From positions 1 through 64,000 of the forward strand of contig JAKPIB010000047.1 in NCBI GenBank assembly GCA_029549985.1: 64,000 nucleotides of DNA, given 5' to 3'. The notes under the pieces are model-generated. The model saw only the letters and a list, made by a program, of their open reading frames with translations. It made no database searches and was not told the origin of the DNA. Positions within the stretch are counted from its first letter, which is position 1; each line of letters begins with the position of its first letter. A program made the translations under genes and the position numbers. Positions 1-8,482 of this stretch are shown one piece after another. Source of the stretch: Bacillota bacterium (GTDB lineage: Bacteria > Bacillota > Clostridia > Caldicoprobacterales > DTU083).

Positions 1-2
1 AG

Positions 3-164
3 GCAGAATTCATAAGCAATGCAGGCAGAGTTTTCAGCAAGGAAACTGATGAAGTAGAGAAGGTCAAACAGTCGTATGAAAAGGAGAAGGACGAACTGCT
101 TAAGCAAATTGGACAACTTTCATATGAGGTTGCCTGGCTTATATCGGGTACAGAATGCGAGTAG
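3..164 (+). pseudogene. 3' fragment of IS3-family transposase OrfA
   Basis: The frame open from the window edge to the TAG at 162-164 encodes about 53 residues. It resembles the C-terminal coiled coil of IS3/IS150-type OrfA proteins, with a charged helix (EVEKVKQSYEKEKDELLKQ) followed by the family-typical IGQLSYEVAWL. In intact OrfA proteins this is normally followed by a lysine-rich tail and an overlapping orfB; here the tail is ISGTECE and then a stop, and I see no orfB after it. The gene therefore looks broken near residue 46 of the visible part. The upstream portion lies outside the window. The family call rests on motif memory only. Confidence 0.6.
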
Positions 165-285
165 TTTCAACACTATCATCGTTAATTCTTATAAATTGGG
201 CAATTTGATTTTATACTCTCAATCCCACATGTGTCAAATATTAGATCCTTTCTCATTTCGACATAATACTTGTATCTATCGCGTA

Positions 286-323
286 AAAAAACTGCTGCCC
301 AATGAATTATCATCAGACAGCAG
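286..323 (-). terminator. Possible rho-independent terminator after the 391-1245 gene
   Basis: Read on the minus strand, a GCTGCTG arm and a CAGCAG arm are separated by about 20 bases and followed by seven T residues. It lies about 70 bases beyond the stop of the sorting-signal lipoprotein gene. The loop is large, so the call is moderate. The remainder of 165-390 holds nothing else I can recognise. Confidence 0.4.
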
Positions 324-390
324 CTTCTAGTTTACTTATGAAATACTGATATTCGAACTTCCTCAGTAACTGTCAGGATGCCTTATTGAG

Positions 391-1245
391 TTATTTCCTT
401 TTCCTGAGTACCAGCAGGCCGCCGGCTGAAGCAGCTGCTGCCAGCAGCAGGGGGAGAACGCTTGCGTCACCTGTCTGGGGGTTGCCTGAGTTTCCGCCGT
501 CACCGGTTTTTACTTCGTCAACGGTGGCAGTAAGGGTGACAAGGCCATCACTATGCCTGTAGGTCTGGGTATTGCCGCCAAAATTGATCGTGTAGGTTGC
601 CAGATCCAGGTTTATAGTGTTATCGAAGGTAACAGGATAATCAGGATATGTCTCTCCATAAACGTCATTCCATACACCGGTGGTATCGGATGTAAGCGTC
701 TTGTAAGCCCAGTAGCCGACTACGTCTAGTATCCTGACATCTTCGGTGAATGTTACGTCGTACTTGTCACCATTGGGAGTAACAGTCAGGGTGGCTTTGG
801 GTATGGTCACTCCGGCGTGCTCGCTTGCTGCATCCCAGCTGGACTGGCCGACGAGCTTCAATACCTTGTTGTTGTAATCATCGATGCCGTTGAAGGTGAA
901 GGTAAGGGTGTAGGCAAAGTCGCCCTGGTCTACCTCAGAGCCGTCTTCTCTCTCTACCATTTTGGGCTCATCCTTCATCGTTACGGTGTAGCCTGCCGGT
1001 ACTGCTTTCTTGAACAGGTTGAGCAGGTCTTCAGGTGAAGATATGTAACCAGGATCGCCCGGCTTGTCAAAGTTGTTTCCCGTATCAGGCGCATCATTCT
1101 TGGGTACCCGGATCGTAAATTTGGCTGTCCCTTGTTGTGTGACCGGATCAAGCTCCAGCTCACTGCTGAGCACGCCGGCCTTGCAGGATACCAGTACGAC
1201 CAGCAGGAAAGCTACCAGCAGCAATGACAATATTTTTCTCATCAT
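391..1245 (-). CDS. Surface protein with lipobox and NPQTG sorting signal
   Basis: Unrecognised 284-residue extracytoplasmic protein. The N-terminus is a signal peptide ending in a lipobox (LVSC, Cys about residue 21). The C-terminus is a sortase-type signal: NPQTGD, about 20 hydrophobic residues rich in Ala/Leu, then RKRK. The middle is beta-rich and Thr/Asp-rich, with no catalytic motif I recognise. Having both a lipid anchor and a wall-sorting signal is odd, since usually only one is used. A strong AAGGAGG lies 4-7 bases upstream of two adjacent ATG codons, so the start may be 1245 or 1242. NPQTG fits class B sortases, and the window encodes one at 47720. The gene appears monocistronic. 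Confidence 0.75.
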   Translation of the reverse strand: MMRKILSLLLVAFLLVVLVSCKAGVLSSELELDPVTQQGTAKFTIRVPKNDAPDTGNNFDKPGDPGYISSPEDLLNLFKKAVPAGYTVTMKDEPKMVEREDGSEVDQGDFAYTLTFTFNGIDDYNNKVLKLVGQSSWDAASEHAGVTIPKATLTVTPNGDKYDVTFTEDVRILDVVGYWAYKTLTSDTTGVWNDVYGETYPDYPVTFDNTINLDLATYTINFGGNTQTYRHSDGLVTLTATVDEVKTGDGGNSGNPQTGDASVLPLLLAAAASAGGLLVLRKRK

Positions 1246-1341
1246 ACTTCCTCCTTATATTTTATATTAAGCATCTGCAGATAACTGCAGGCCTTTATAC
1301 AGTAGCAGGATGCCAGGGCTGCATATCTGTAGAGGTCAGGT

Positions 1342-2367
1342 CTACCTGTCGGCCCTGAGGGACCATTGGGGCAGCTCCTTCACCCTGTGGCAGGCGCACA
1401 GGCCCTCATTGTGCTCAAGCAATACCGGCTCCTCAGTTTCACAGATATCGACAGAGTAGGGACATCTGGGATGGAACCTGCAGCCTGGGGGCGGCGCTGC
1501 CACGCTTGGCATTTCAATGCTCTTAAGCGGCAGATTGCGCTTTTTCTTGGCTATTTCTGGGTCGGGCACAGGCACCGCTGTGAGCAATGCCTGCAGGTAT
1601 GGATGGGACGGGTGCTCGAGTACTCTCTGGACATTGCCGTACTCCACCATCTTGCCGAGATACATGATGCAGATGTTGCCGTTGCGGGCTATATACCTGG
1701 CCGTACCGAAATCATGGGTGATATATACGAAGGCTATGTTCAGCGTCTTGTTCAGCTTGGCCATCAGGTTCAGTATCGATATCCTCAATGACACATCGAT
1801 CATGGATACAGGCTCGTCAGCCACTATGAGCTTTGGCCTCATAAGTATGGCCCTGGCCATCAGGATCCTCTGGCGCTGCCCGCCCGAGAGCTCATGGGGA
1901 TACTTATCCAGCTCTTCGTGGCTTATTTCCACCATATCCAGGGCTTCATGCACCATCTTCAGGGCTTCCGCCTTATTTCTCGCAAGCTTTTTGTGCAAGA
2001 CAGGGCCACACAGGGAATGATACAGGGTCTTCACGGGATTCAGGGCAGCATATGAGTCCTGCTGGACCAGCTGCACGCTGCTGCGAAACTCTTTCAGCTC
2101 CTGCCTGGTCATCTGGCTTAAGTCTTTGCCGTTGTAGAGGATCTGCCCCCTTGTTGGCTTCAGCATGCCGATGATCACATTGCCCAGGGTCGTCTTGCCG
2201 CACCCGCTCTCGCCTACGACGGCCAGTACCTCGCCCTCATGGATATCCAGGCTCACATCGACTACAGCGCCGATCCTGGCCGGCTGTTTCAGCAGGCCGC
2301 GCTTGATCTCATAATACATATCCACATTCCTAAGTGACATGATAGGCTTTCTCGGATCGTCATTCAT
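1342..2367 (-). CDS. Oligopeptide/oligosaccharide ABC importer ATPase (OppF/DppF type)
   Basis: ATP-hydrolysing subunit of an Opp/Dpp-type importer, acting at the inner face of the membrane. The 341-residue product has Walker A (GESGCGKTT), the ABC signature LSGGQRQRILMARA, Walker B (LIVADEPVSMID) and the C-terminal oligopeptide-transporter extension with the Cys-bearing GCRFHPRCPY motif typical of this subfamily. The start at 2367 has AAGGGG upstream and overlaps the end of the preceding ATPase gene (ATGAATGA), indicating translational coupling. It is the last gene of the five-gene transporter cluster running from 7256. Neighbouring glycosidases suggest an oligosaccharide substrate, but the family also carries peptides. 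Confidence 0.93.
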   Translation of the reverse strand: MNDDPRKPIMSLRNVDMYYEIKRGLLKQPARIGAVVDVSLDIHEGEVLAVVGESGCGKTTLGNVIIGMLKPTRGQILYNGKDLSQMTRQELKEFRSSVQLVQQDSYAALNPVKTLYHSLCGPVLHKKLARNKAEALKMVHEALDMVEISHEELDKYPHELSGGQRQRILMARAILMRPKLIVADEPVSMIDVSLRISILNLMAKLNKTLNIAFVYITHDFGTARYIARNGNICIMYLGKMVEYGNVQRVLEHPSHPYLQALLTAVPVPDPEIAKKKRNLPLKSIEMPSVAAPPPGCRFHPRCPYSVDICETEEPVLLEHNEGLCACHRVKELPQWSLRADR

Positions 2368-3355
2368 ATGCAGCAGCCCCTTTCCCTGGCAGCGAATTAT
2401 GGCATGCAACGTAGTGGTCCTCACCTATCATGGTAAGGGCGGGGCATTTCTCCCTGCATACCTCAGTTGCGTATGGGCAGCGCGGGTGGAAGGCACAGCC
2501 CGGCGGCAGATCGATAAGGTCAGGCGGCGAACCCTTTATGGGCTCCTTGTCCTTGTCCGTATCGAGCAGTGAAGGTGCCGTGGTTATCAATGCCTTTGCA
2601 TAGGGATGGGCGGTATGCCTGAAAACAGTGAATATGTCGCCTACCTCCACTATCCTGCCTGCATACATGACCGCTATCCTGTCCGCTACCTTGGCCACCA
2701 CGCCGATGTCGTGGGTGAGCAGGAGCATGGATATCCCGGTCTCGTTGTGGATCTTGTCCAGGATGGAAAAGATATAGTCCTGGGTTATGACATCCAGAGC
2801 CGTGGTCGGCTCATCCAGTATGATGACTCTTGGTGACAGGAGCATACTGAAGGCTATCATTACCCGCTGCTTCATCCCGCCGGACAGCTCATGGGGATAG
2901 AGCTTGAGCACCCTGTCCGGGTCGAGCATAACGTCCTCCAGCAGCCGGAAAAAGCGCGGTATGACCTTCTTTTCATCCGCTTCCGGCTCATGGACCAGGT
3001 ATGTCTCCCAGAAGTGCTGCTGAATGGTCATCAGGGGGTTCAGGGAGCTTTGGGCGGACTGAAAGATCATGGAGATCTCCTTCCACCTGTACCTGCGAAG
3101 CTGCTCGCCCTTGAGCTTCAAAACGTCAGTCCCGTTGTAGTTGACCGAGCCGGACAGGATCTTGCCGGTCGTGTTCACGATATTGAGCATCGTAAAGGCC
3201 AGTGTGGTCTTGCCACTACCGCTCTCTCCCACAAGTGCGGTCACCGAGCCCTCCCGCAGGTCAAAATCCACGTGGTTTACCGCCAGCAGCGAGCCCTTTG
3301 GCTTTTTGAATTCAACTGTAAGGTCACGGACCTCGATTATATTCTTAGGTGTCAT
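2360..3355 (-). CDS. Oligopeptide/oligosaccharide ABC importer ATPase (OppD/DppD type)
   Basis: First of two ATPase subunits of the importer (331 residues). Visible motifs are Walker A (GESGSGKTT), signature LSGGMKQRVMIA, Walker B (VIILDEPTTALD), H-loop LLLTHD, and the C-terminal PPGCAFHPRCPYA motif that marks Opp/Dpp ATPases. The start has AAAGGCG about 7 bases upstream. Its stop overlaps the start of the OppF-like gene, and it lies 33 bases after the second permease gene, so the two ATPases should be made in similar amounts and form the nucleotide-binding pair. Confidence 0.93.
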   Translation of the reverse strand: MTPKNIIEVRDLTVEFKKPKGSLLAVNHVDFDLREGSVTALVGESGSGKTTLAFTMLNIVNTTGKILSGSVNYNGTDVLKLKGEQLRRYRWKEISMIFQSAQSSLNPLMTIQQHFWETYLVHEPEADEKKVIPRFFRLLEDVMLDPDRVLKLYPHELSGGMKQRVMIAFSMLLSPRVIILDEPTTALDVITQDYIFSILDKIHNETGISMLLLTHDIGVVAKVADRIAVMYAGRIVEVGDIFTVFRHTAHPYAKALITTAPSLLDTDKDKEPIKGSPPDLIDLPPGCAFHPRCPYATEVCREKCPALTMIGEDHYVACHNSLPGKGAAAYE

Positions 3356-3388
3356 AGTTACACGCCTTTCTGCCTGGTGTCCTGCTTA

Positions 3389-4255
3389 TTACTCGGTCCT
3401 CAAGCGGGGATTGAGTGCCTGGTCGATGCCGCTGCTGAAGAAGATGCAGCCCAGCTGGAGCAAGGCCAGGCATACGATGGGGGTCACAAAGTATATAAGG
3501 CCCTTGGGATTGTATGCTATGCCGGTGTTTTGCAGGGCCAGGCTCAGCATGACGCCCCAGTTGGTAGGACGGTAGGTCAGGACACCCAGCATCATAAGTC
3601 CCATGCTGGAAGCGATCCCATTCTGGAAAAGGCCGATGAACTGGACAGCAAGCAGGGAGACCATATTGGGCAGGATCTCCTTGAAGATGATGTACCAGTA
3701 TTTCAGGCCCATGATGCGGCAGGCGATGATATACTCGGCATGCTTGAGCGACAGGATCTGGCCCCTGACCACGCGGGCTACCCCGCCCCAGGATACTATG
3801 GCGAGTATGAACCCGGCCGCCCAGATGTTTTGCACGTTGAATGCCACTGCCAGTATCAGCATGAGAGGAAAGGCCGGTATGGTCAGGAATATGTTTGTGA
3901 AAAAGCTCAGCAGGGTATCCGTAAATCCGCCTACAAAGGCAGAAACGGACCCGATGATAACGCCTATCCCCAGGGCCATGACGGCGCAAACCACGCCAAG
4001 GGTGATGACATCCCTCGAGCCATGGATCACCTGGGCCAGGATGTCCCGGCCGACATAGTCGGTGCCCAGGGGGTGCTTCCAGGACGGCATCTGGAACCTG
4101 TTAGCATAGTCTACGGTCATGTCCAGGGGCGTAAAGGCCGCCCCGACCGTTGCCAGCAGCACGAAAAAGGTCAGGATGAACAGGCCTATGGTGGCCTGGC
4201 GGTTTCTGAATATCACTTTGAAGAAGTCTTTAAAAGAGTGCAATAATCTGGTCAT
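3389..4255 (-). CDS. ABC importer permease (OppC/DppC type)
   Basis: Second membrane subunit of the importer, 288 residues. It has the OppC-type cytoplasmic N-terminus (SFKDFFKVIFRNRQATIG), a first membrane helix, the LGTDYVGRDILAQVIHGSR segment typical of DppC/OppC, and further helices with a permease EAA-like loop around AEYIIACRIMGLKYWYIIF. The open frame extends 64 codons further upstream, but that part is antisense-like and overlaps oppB, so the ATG at 4255, four bases after the upstream stop, is the sensible start. The C-terminus ends in NPRLRTE, as is common in this family. Confidence 0.92.
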   Translation of the reverse strand: MTRLLHSFKDFFKVIFRNRQATIGLFILTFFVLLATVGAAFTPLDMTVDYANRFQMPSWKHPLGTDYVGRDILAQVIHGSRDVITLGVVCAVMALGIGVIIGSVSAFVGGFTDTLLSFFTNIFLTIPAFPLMLILAVAFNVQNIWAAGFILAIVSWGGVARVVRGQILSLKHAEYIIACRIMGLKYWYIIFKEILPNMVSLLAVQFIGLFQNGIASSMGLMMLGVLTYRPTNWGVMLSLALQNTGIAYNPKGLIYFVTPIVCLALLQLGCIFFSSGIDQALNPRLRTE

Positions 4256-4259
4256 AGCC

Positions 4260-5249
4260 CTACTCCAATCTGATCCTCGGATCCAGCTTGCTGTACAGGA
4301 GGTCTGCAACCAGGTTTGCCAGGATGACAGAGATGGATATGCACAGCAACAGTCCCTGGTATAGTATAAAGTCCCTTTCGCCCAGCGCCTTTGCCAGGTA
4401 TGCCCCCATGCCCAGGTACTGGAACTGGCCTTCGATAAGGGGCGCACCGCCGATCATCCCGCCAAAAGCCATGGCCAGGATCGTGATCATGGGTATCATG
4501 GCGTTTTTCTTCATATACCTGCGCATGATGATCTTCTCAGGTATGCCGCGGGCCTGGGCGGCAAAGACATAGTCGCTGCCCAGGACATGCACGGAGCTCC
4601 CCTTCATATTCAGTATCCAGCCGCCCGTTGAGGTGATGACATAGGTCGTTATGGGCAGGACCGAATAATGCAGCACACTGAGTATAAAGGGCATGTTGAA
4701 GCCCGGCGTCACGTCTATGCTGTAAACCCCCGATTTGGGGAAGAGCCTTAGCTGGTACACGAATATGATGGAGAGTATGATCGCGATGATATAGCTCGGT
4801 ATGGCGGATACTATCGTTACATAGAAGGTGATGGAGTTGTTTATGATGCCCCTCTTCCTGATCGCCATCAGGGCGCCGAGCTGCATGCCCAATATGAAGC
4901 TTATGATCAGGGAAATCGATACCACAAAGATCGTCCAGGGCAAGGCTACGGACAGGATGCTCACCACCGTGTTTTTGGGGTTGAGCATGGAGGTGCCGAG
5001 ATCCCCGCGGAGCAGGCCCTTTACATACCTTACGAGCTGCTGGTATATGGGTTCCTGGGGATTGTAGTTGTACCTGTCGGCAACGCGCTCATATGCTTCC
5101 TCGTAGGTGATGCCCAGGCGGGATGCCTCTTCCCTGGCCATCGGCTCGATTATGTCGCCGGGCATCATGTGGAGCACGATGAATATGGTGACCACGACGG
5201 CTATCAGATTCAAAAGGGAAGTACCCAGTTTTCTAAGAAAATAGTTCAT
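4260..5249 (-). CDS. ABC importer permease (OppB/DppB type)
   Basis: First membrane subunit, 329 residues, with an N-terminal helix (LLNLIAVVVTIFIVLHMMPGD) that matches the conserved OppB/DppB start, an insertion containing NPQEPIYQQLVRYVKGLLRGDLGTS-like sequence, four or five further helices and the C-terminal LDPRIRLE. The EAA-type cytoplasmic loop is around SDYVFAAQARGIPEKIIMRRY. A GGGAGAG lies 11 bases upstream of the ATG. A stem-loop at 5300-5334 separates it from the binding-protein gene. Confidence 0.92.
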   Translation of the reverse strand: MNYFLRKLGTSLLNLIAVVVTIFIVLHMMPGDIIEPMAREEASRLGITYEEAYERVADRYNYNPQEPIYQQLVRYVKGLLRGDLGTSMLNPKNTVVSILSVALPWTIFVVSISLIISFILGMQLGALMAIRKRGIINNSITFYVTIVSAIPSYIIAIILSIIFVYQLRLFPKSGVYSIDVTPGFNMPFILSVLHYSVLPITTYVITSTGGWILNMKGSSVHVLGSDYVFAAQARGIPEKIIMRRYMKKNAMIPMITILAMAFGGMIGGAPLIEGQFQYLGMGAYLAKALGERDFILYQGLLLCISISVILANLVADLLYSKLDPRIRLE

Positions 5250-5299
5250 TAAGCGTTACACTCTCCCTTTGGCTGCATCAGAAGATAGACCGGTAAACA

Positions 5300-5334
5300 C
5301 CATCAGCAGGGCCTGTGGCAGCCTCTGCTGATGG
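5300..5334 (-). promoter_or_regulatory. Stem-loop between binding-protein and permease genes
   Basis: Perfect 10-bp arms (CCATCAGCAG / CTGCTGATGG) around a 15-base loop lie 15 bases after the binding-protein stop. There is no clear T-run on the minus strand, so this looks more like an mRNA-protecting or partially attenuating stem than a full terminator. Such intercistronic stems are common where the binding protein must be made in excess over the membrane subunits. Confidence 0.6.
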
Positions 5335-5348
5335 CATGACCTTTATCT

Positions 5349-7256
5349 TTATCTGGGCTTGACCTTGTTGCGGACGAACACTTCGGCGAAGGGTGCATAG
5401 GCACGGTTGAGGATGGCGATTTCTTCGTACTCCTCCTCGGTCCTTGGTAAGGGCATCATCCTGTCATACTTCTTAAATTCGTCCTCCATGGGCAAGCCCT
5501 TTGAGGTGGCTGAGTTTTCCCATATGGCCATTACATTCTGGTACAGGTTTATAGCGATGGCATTGTCATTGGTAGCCCAGGCTATGCGGCCTACCAGGTC
5601 CCGGTATTCCTGCTCGTCGTTGATGTAGAGCAGTGAGCTGACTGCTTCCTTCATGTTGAGCTCCTTGCCCTCGTAGTCCTTCAGGATAAGGGGAGCAGCA
5701 CTCAGGTCTATACCGGCTTTTTCGGTGATGTCGCCATAGTAGCTTGAAAATGCCTTATAGGGATCGGATATGTTCCAGGTCATATCTACGAAGTCGATCA
5801 TCATGTCATAGGCGCCGGCCTTCATGTTTGAAACGACGATGGTTGCCTCAACGGCCTTTGCTTCGGTCTCAAACCCAAACTCCGTGAGCTGGCGGGCGAC
5901 TTCGCTGGCGGCTGTGATGCCTTGTGCCCCCCAGCCGGCATTGGCCGCGATCACGAACCTGTAGGACCGGCCGTTCCTGTCGACCCATTTGCCCTGGCTG
6001 TTTTTGGTCCAGCCTGCATCCTCGAGCATTTTGGCCGCCTTCTCGGTGTTGCCTGTATAACGGGCAAACTTGGCAAGCACGTCCTTGTCTACGTATTTTT
6101 CTATGGTCGACGGCACAAGCCCGATGGTGGCAAACCCGGTCTCAACAGCCCAGTAGTTGGCGACTTCCCTGACAGGCTTTTTGTTGATCACTTCATTCAG
6201 GGCCTGGCGGACCAGCTTGTCATTCAGGGGCTGGACCCGGGTGTTGAAGATAACGCCGACCGACTTTTGCTCAAGAAGCGGGTACATGACCATGGTGCCG
6301 CTGGCATCCAGGATCGTGCGCGCCATATCATAGGGCAGGGTGCCTACGAAGGAATCGGTCTCATTGCTGGAAAGCAGGGAGTTGTAGTCAGAGACAGTTT
6401 GCATCTTGATCTTCTGGAACTCCAGCTTGTCACTGTCCGGGAAGTAGGGATTGACTACCAGGTCGACCTCCACGTTGGTGACCTTGTCTACCATGTATGG
6501 TCCTGTTCCGATCGGCTTTTCCATATCGACATTCTTGAAGTCGTTGTACAGGTTCTTCAGAGCCGTCTGGTCATCTTTTTCGAAAACCAGCCCGAAGGGC
6601 GGCCTTTTTGTCGGGTCGCCTGTGTAGGGTGTCCCTTTCTTCATGATCTCGGCTACCTGTTCGACAAACTCACCGAATATGTGGTAGGGTGTTACGGCCT
6701 GCCAGCCCTCGGCGAGCAGGAGCATTTTCTGGGTGTCGGATATCACAGGCTCGGCCCAGACAAACTCCAGCGTATAGTCATCCACAACGTTGATCGCCTC
6801 AAGGTATCTGGTGATCGCTGACGAGTTGATGTTTATCAGGTAATATGCCCACATGTCCTTTGCAGTGAAGTCGGTCCCGTCGCTCCACTTCCTGTTGTCA
6901 TGCAGGACTACTGTTGTCTTGTTGCCTTCATGCTTCCATTCCTTTGCGAGCCTCGGTACGACCCTGTCGGTGCCTACTATGACCAGGAACATGGACTCAT
7001 ATACGTAATAGCCCACATCTCCTACCTGGGCGCCTATCAGGTTGCCTCCGAATCCGGGAGGTGCCGGCCAGTAGCCTCCTGCGATCCTCTTGACCCTTTC
7101 CTTGTTTGCGACAGGGCCCGAATCAGAGTCATTGGTGGGGCTTGTGCCGGGATCGTTGCCGGTGTTGCTGTAGCAGGCAGTTAGTACAAAAATGAGGACT
7201 AGGATCAGCACAAAGGAGAATATCTGTCTTAGCCTCATAACTGTCAGGTTTCTCAT
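5349..7256 (-). CDS. Lipoprotein solute-binding protein, SBP_bac_5 family
   Basis: Extracellular substrate-binding component of the adjacent importer, 635 residues. It has a signal peptide with lipobox LTAC (Cys about residue 28), a Ser/Thr/Asp linker, then the family-5 fold: VPRLAKEWKHEG, KWSDGTDFTAKDMWAYY and GTGPYMVDK are hallmark segments. It is longer than the usual 500-560 residues, as often seen for sugar-oligomer binders of this family in Clostridia and thermophiles. AGGAG lies 10 bases upstream. A TATAAT (7353-7348) and a 32-bp motif shared with the AraC promoter (7411-7442) precede it. A substrate cannot be named; the neighbouring hydrolases suggest plant oligosaccharides. Confidence 0.9.
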   Translation of the reverse strand: MRNLTVMRLRQIFSFVLILVLIFVLTACYSNTGNDPGTSPTNDSDSGPVANKERVKRIAGGYWPAPPGFGGNLIGAQVGDVGYYVYESMFLVIVGTDRVVPRLAKEWKHEGNKTTVVLHDNRKWSDGTDFTAKDMWAYYLININSSAITRYLEAINVVDDYTLEFVWAEPVISDTQKMLLLAEGWQAVTPYHIFGEFVEQVAEIMKKGTPYTGDPTKRPPFGLVFEKDDQTALKNLYNDFKNVDMEKPIGTGPYMVDKVTNVEVDLVVNPYFPDSDKLEFQKIKMQTVSDYNSLLSSNETDSFVGTLPYDMARTILDASGTMVMYPLLEQKSVGVIFNTRVQPLNDKLVRQALNEVINKKPVREVANYWAVETGFATIGLVPSTIEKYVDKDVLAKFARYTGNTEKAAKMLEDAGWTKNSQGKWVDRNGRSYRFVIAANAGWGAQGITAASEVARQLTEFGFETEAKAVEATIVVSNMKAGAYDMMIDFVDMTWNISDPYKAFSSYYGDITEKAGIDLSAAPLILKDYEGKELNMKEAVSSLLYINDEQEYRDLVGRIAWATNDNAIAINLYQNVMAIWENSATSKGLPMEDEFKKYDRMMPLPRTEEEYEEIAILNRAYAPFAEVFVRNKVKPR

Positions 7257-7410
7257 TTCTCAACGGCTCCTTTCTGTTTGCACTGGGCAAAGGATTCAAA
7301 ATGGCGTTTGGGGTATATTTTGTTATAAATGCATAAATTAAGCGATAATTATAGTTAAGATGATACAAGCTCTATAACCATTGTATAGTACCGGCATCAG
7401 CTTCTCAACA

Positions 7411-7442
7411 ACATTATTGCATTACTTTAGTACAATATTGAC
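7411..7442. promoter_or_regulatory. Candidate AraC-type operator upstream of the importer operon
   Basis: The motif acattattg-N12-acaatattgac occurs here and again, with identical 12-base spacing, at 12512-12543 between the AraC gene and the glycosidase-like gene. The halves TTATTG and CAATAT form an imperfect inverted repeat. The site is about 58 bases upstream of a TATAAT at 7353-7348 (minus strand) that lacks a good -35 element, which fits an activator-dependent promoter. That the local AraC protein binds here is inference. Confidence 0.5.
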
Positions 7443-7456
7443 GATATATATACGGG

Positions 7457-8464
7457 TCAGCCTGCAGCCTCCCAGAGGGCCTGCGAGACTGCCTTGAGGT
7501 TCTCAGCAGGGGTATCCGGTGGGACCTCGCAGCCGGCTGCGATGATAGACGTAGGCGAGGATTGGGCCAGGCAGGTGTTGACTGCGTTTTTGACAGTTTC
7601 CACTTTCCCCTCAAGCAATACGGCCACCGGGTCAAAATTGCCGCAGGCGCTTATCGTTGTGCCGCATAGCTCATTAGCCCTTTTGAAATCAACCATCCAG
7701 TCGCAGTCGATCATGTCCGCGCCGGTCTCCACGACCATATCCAGGATCTTGTTTATATTGCCGCATATGTGCAGCTTTGCCTTGCCGCCTGCCTTGTGGA
7801 TCTCATCGATGAGCCGCTTTTCATAGGGGAAGGCGAACTCCATATACATCTGCGGCCCGATCAGGGATGCAGCGGCATCGCCTATGCCGATTATCCGGGC
7901 TCCGGCTTTTATCTGGGCCAGGGCGAACCTTATCGCCCCCTCGGTGCAGATCTCAAGCAGGTCCTTTACTGCGTCAGGCTCGAGCATGACGTCGATCATC
8001 ATGTTGTAGAGGTCGCGCAGATCACAGGCCTCGGCAAAAGCGCCTTCCACCCAGCCCTGCACCGCGCATTCCGATCCTGCCTGCTCTGACAGGTATCTTA
8101 CGGCCATCAGCCTGTCATTGGTCCGTCTCGACGCCTCGGGCGAAAACACCTTCAGCTTGCTGATATCGCTCAGCTCCTGCAGCAGGGGCCTGGCGGCATA
8201 GGGGACCCCGTTTTCCGGGAACACGATTTCAGACCCAAAGGCCTCGGCCTCTCTCATAGGGTCGGATATCACACTCAGGATATCCAGGTCAAAGTCCTCC
8301 CTGCAGCGGAGCGCAGCCTCGGCAAGCACCCTGTAGTCCGTGACAAACTCTCTGTAGGAGGCCCCAATGTATTTGGCGCCAAAACCCATGATGATGCAAT
8401 TGTTCGGCACCCTGTCCACAGGCTTTCCCTGCATCCGGGCAAACAGCCTCTCATATGAATTCAT
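7457..8464 (-). CDS. Uroporphyrinogen decarboxylase (URO-D)-family methyltransferase-like protein
   Basis: 335-residue TIM-barrel protein of the URO-D superfamily, the branch that includes MtaA/MtbA-type corrinoid methyltransferases rather than the heme enzyme HemE. The start MNSYERLFARMQGKPVDRVP is typical of that branch. KLHICGN carries the H-x-C pair that, with a later Cys (SACGNFDP), usually binds catalytic zinc in the methyltransferases. A GGGAGG lies 8 bases upstream. It sits in a sugar-use cluster 18 bases after a DUF1680 gene, and such URO-D-like genes are frequent in carbohydrate clusters of Clostridia with unknown roles. The substrate is not known. Confidence 0.8.
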   Translation of the reverse strand: MNSYERLFARMQGKPVDRVPNNCIIMGFGAKYIGASYREFVTDYRVLAEAALRCREDFDLDILSVISDPMREAEAFGSEIVFPENGVPYAARPLLQELSDISKLKVFSPEASRRTNDRLMAVRYLSEQAGSECAVQGWVEGAFAEACDLRDLYNMMIDVMLEPDAVKDLLEICTEGAIRFALAQIKAGARIIGIGDAAASLIGPQMYMEFAFPYEKRLIDEIHKAGGKAKLHICGNINKILDMVVETGADMIDCDWMVDFKRANELCGTTISACGNFDPVAVLLEGKVETVKNAVNTCLAQSSPTSIIAAGCEVPPDTPAENLKAVSQALWEAAG

Positions 8465-8482
8465 TGCATATACCTCCCAAAG

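Noticed and set aside
76-330. 84-residue open frame on the plus strand near the window start
   Set aside because: It lies in another frame over the IS3 OrfA fragment and the following AT-rich gap, has no family resemblance, and its codons do not look coding.
2891-4246. 451-residue plus-strand open frame
   Set aside because: It is antisense to the importer permease and ATPase genes; its sequence is low in hydrophobic structure and rich in His/Gln/Gly, as shadows of GC-rich genes are.
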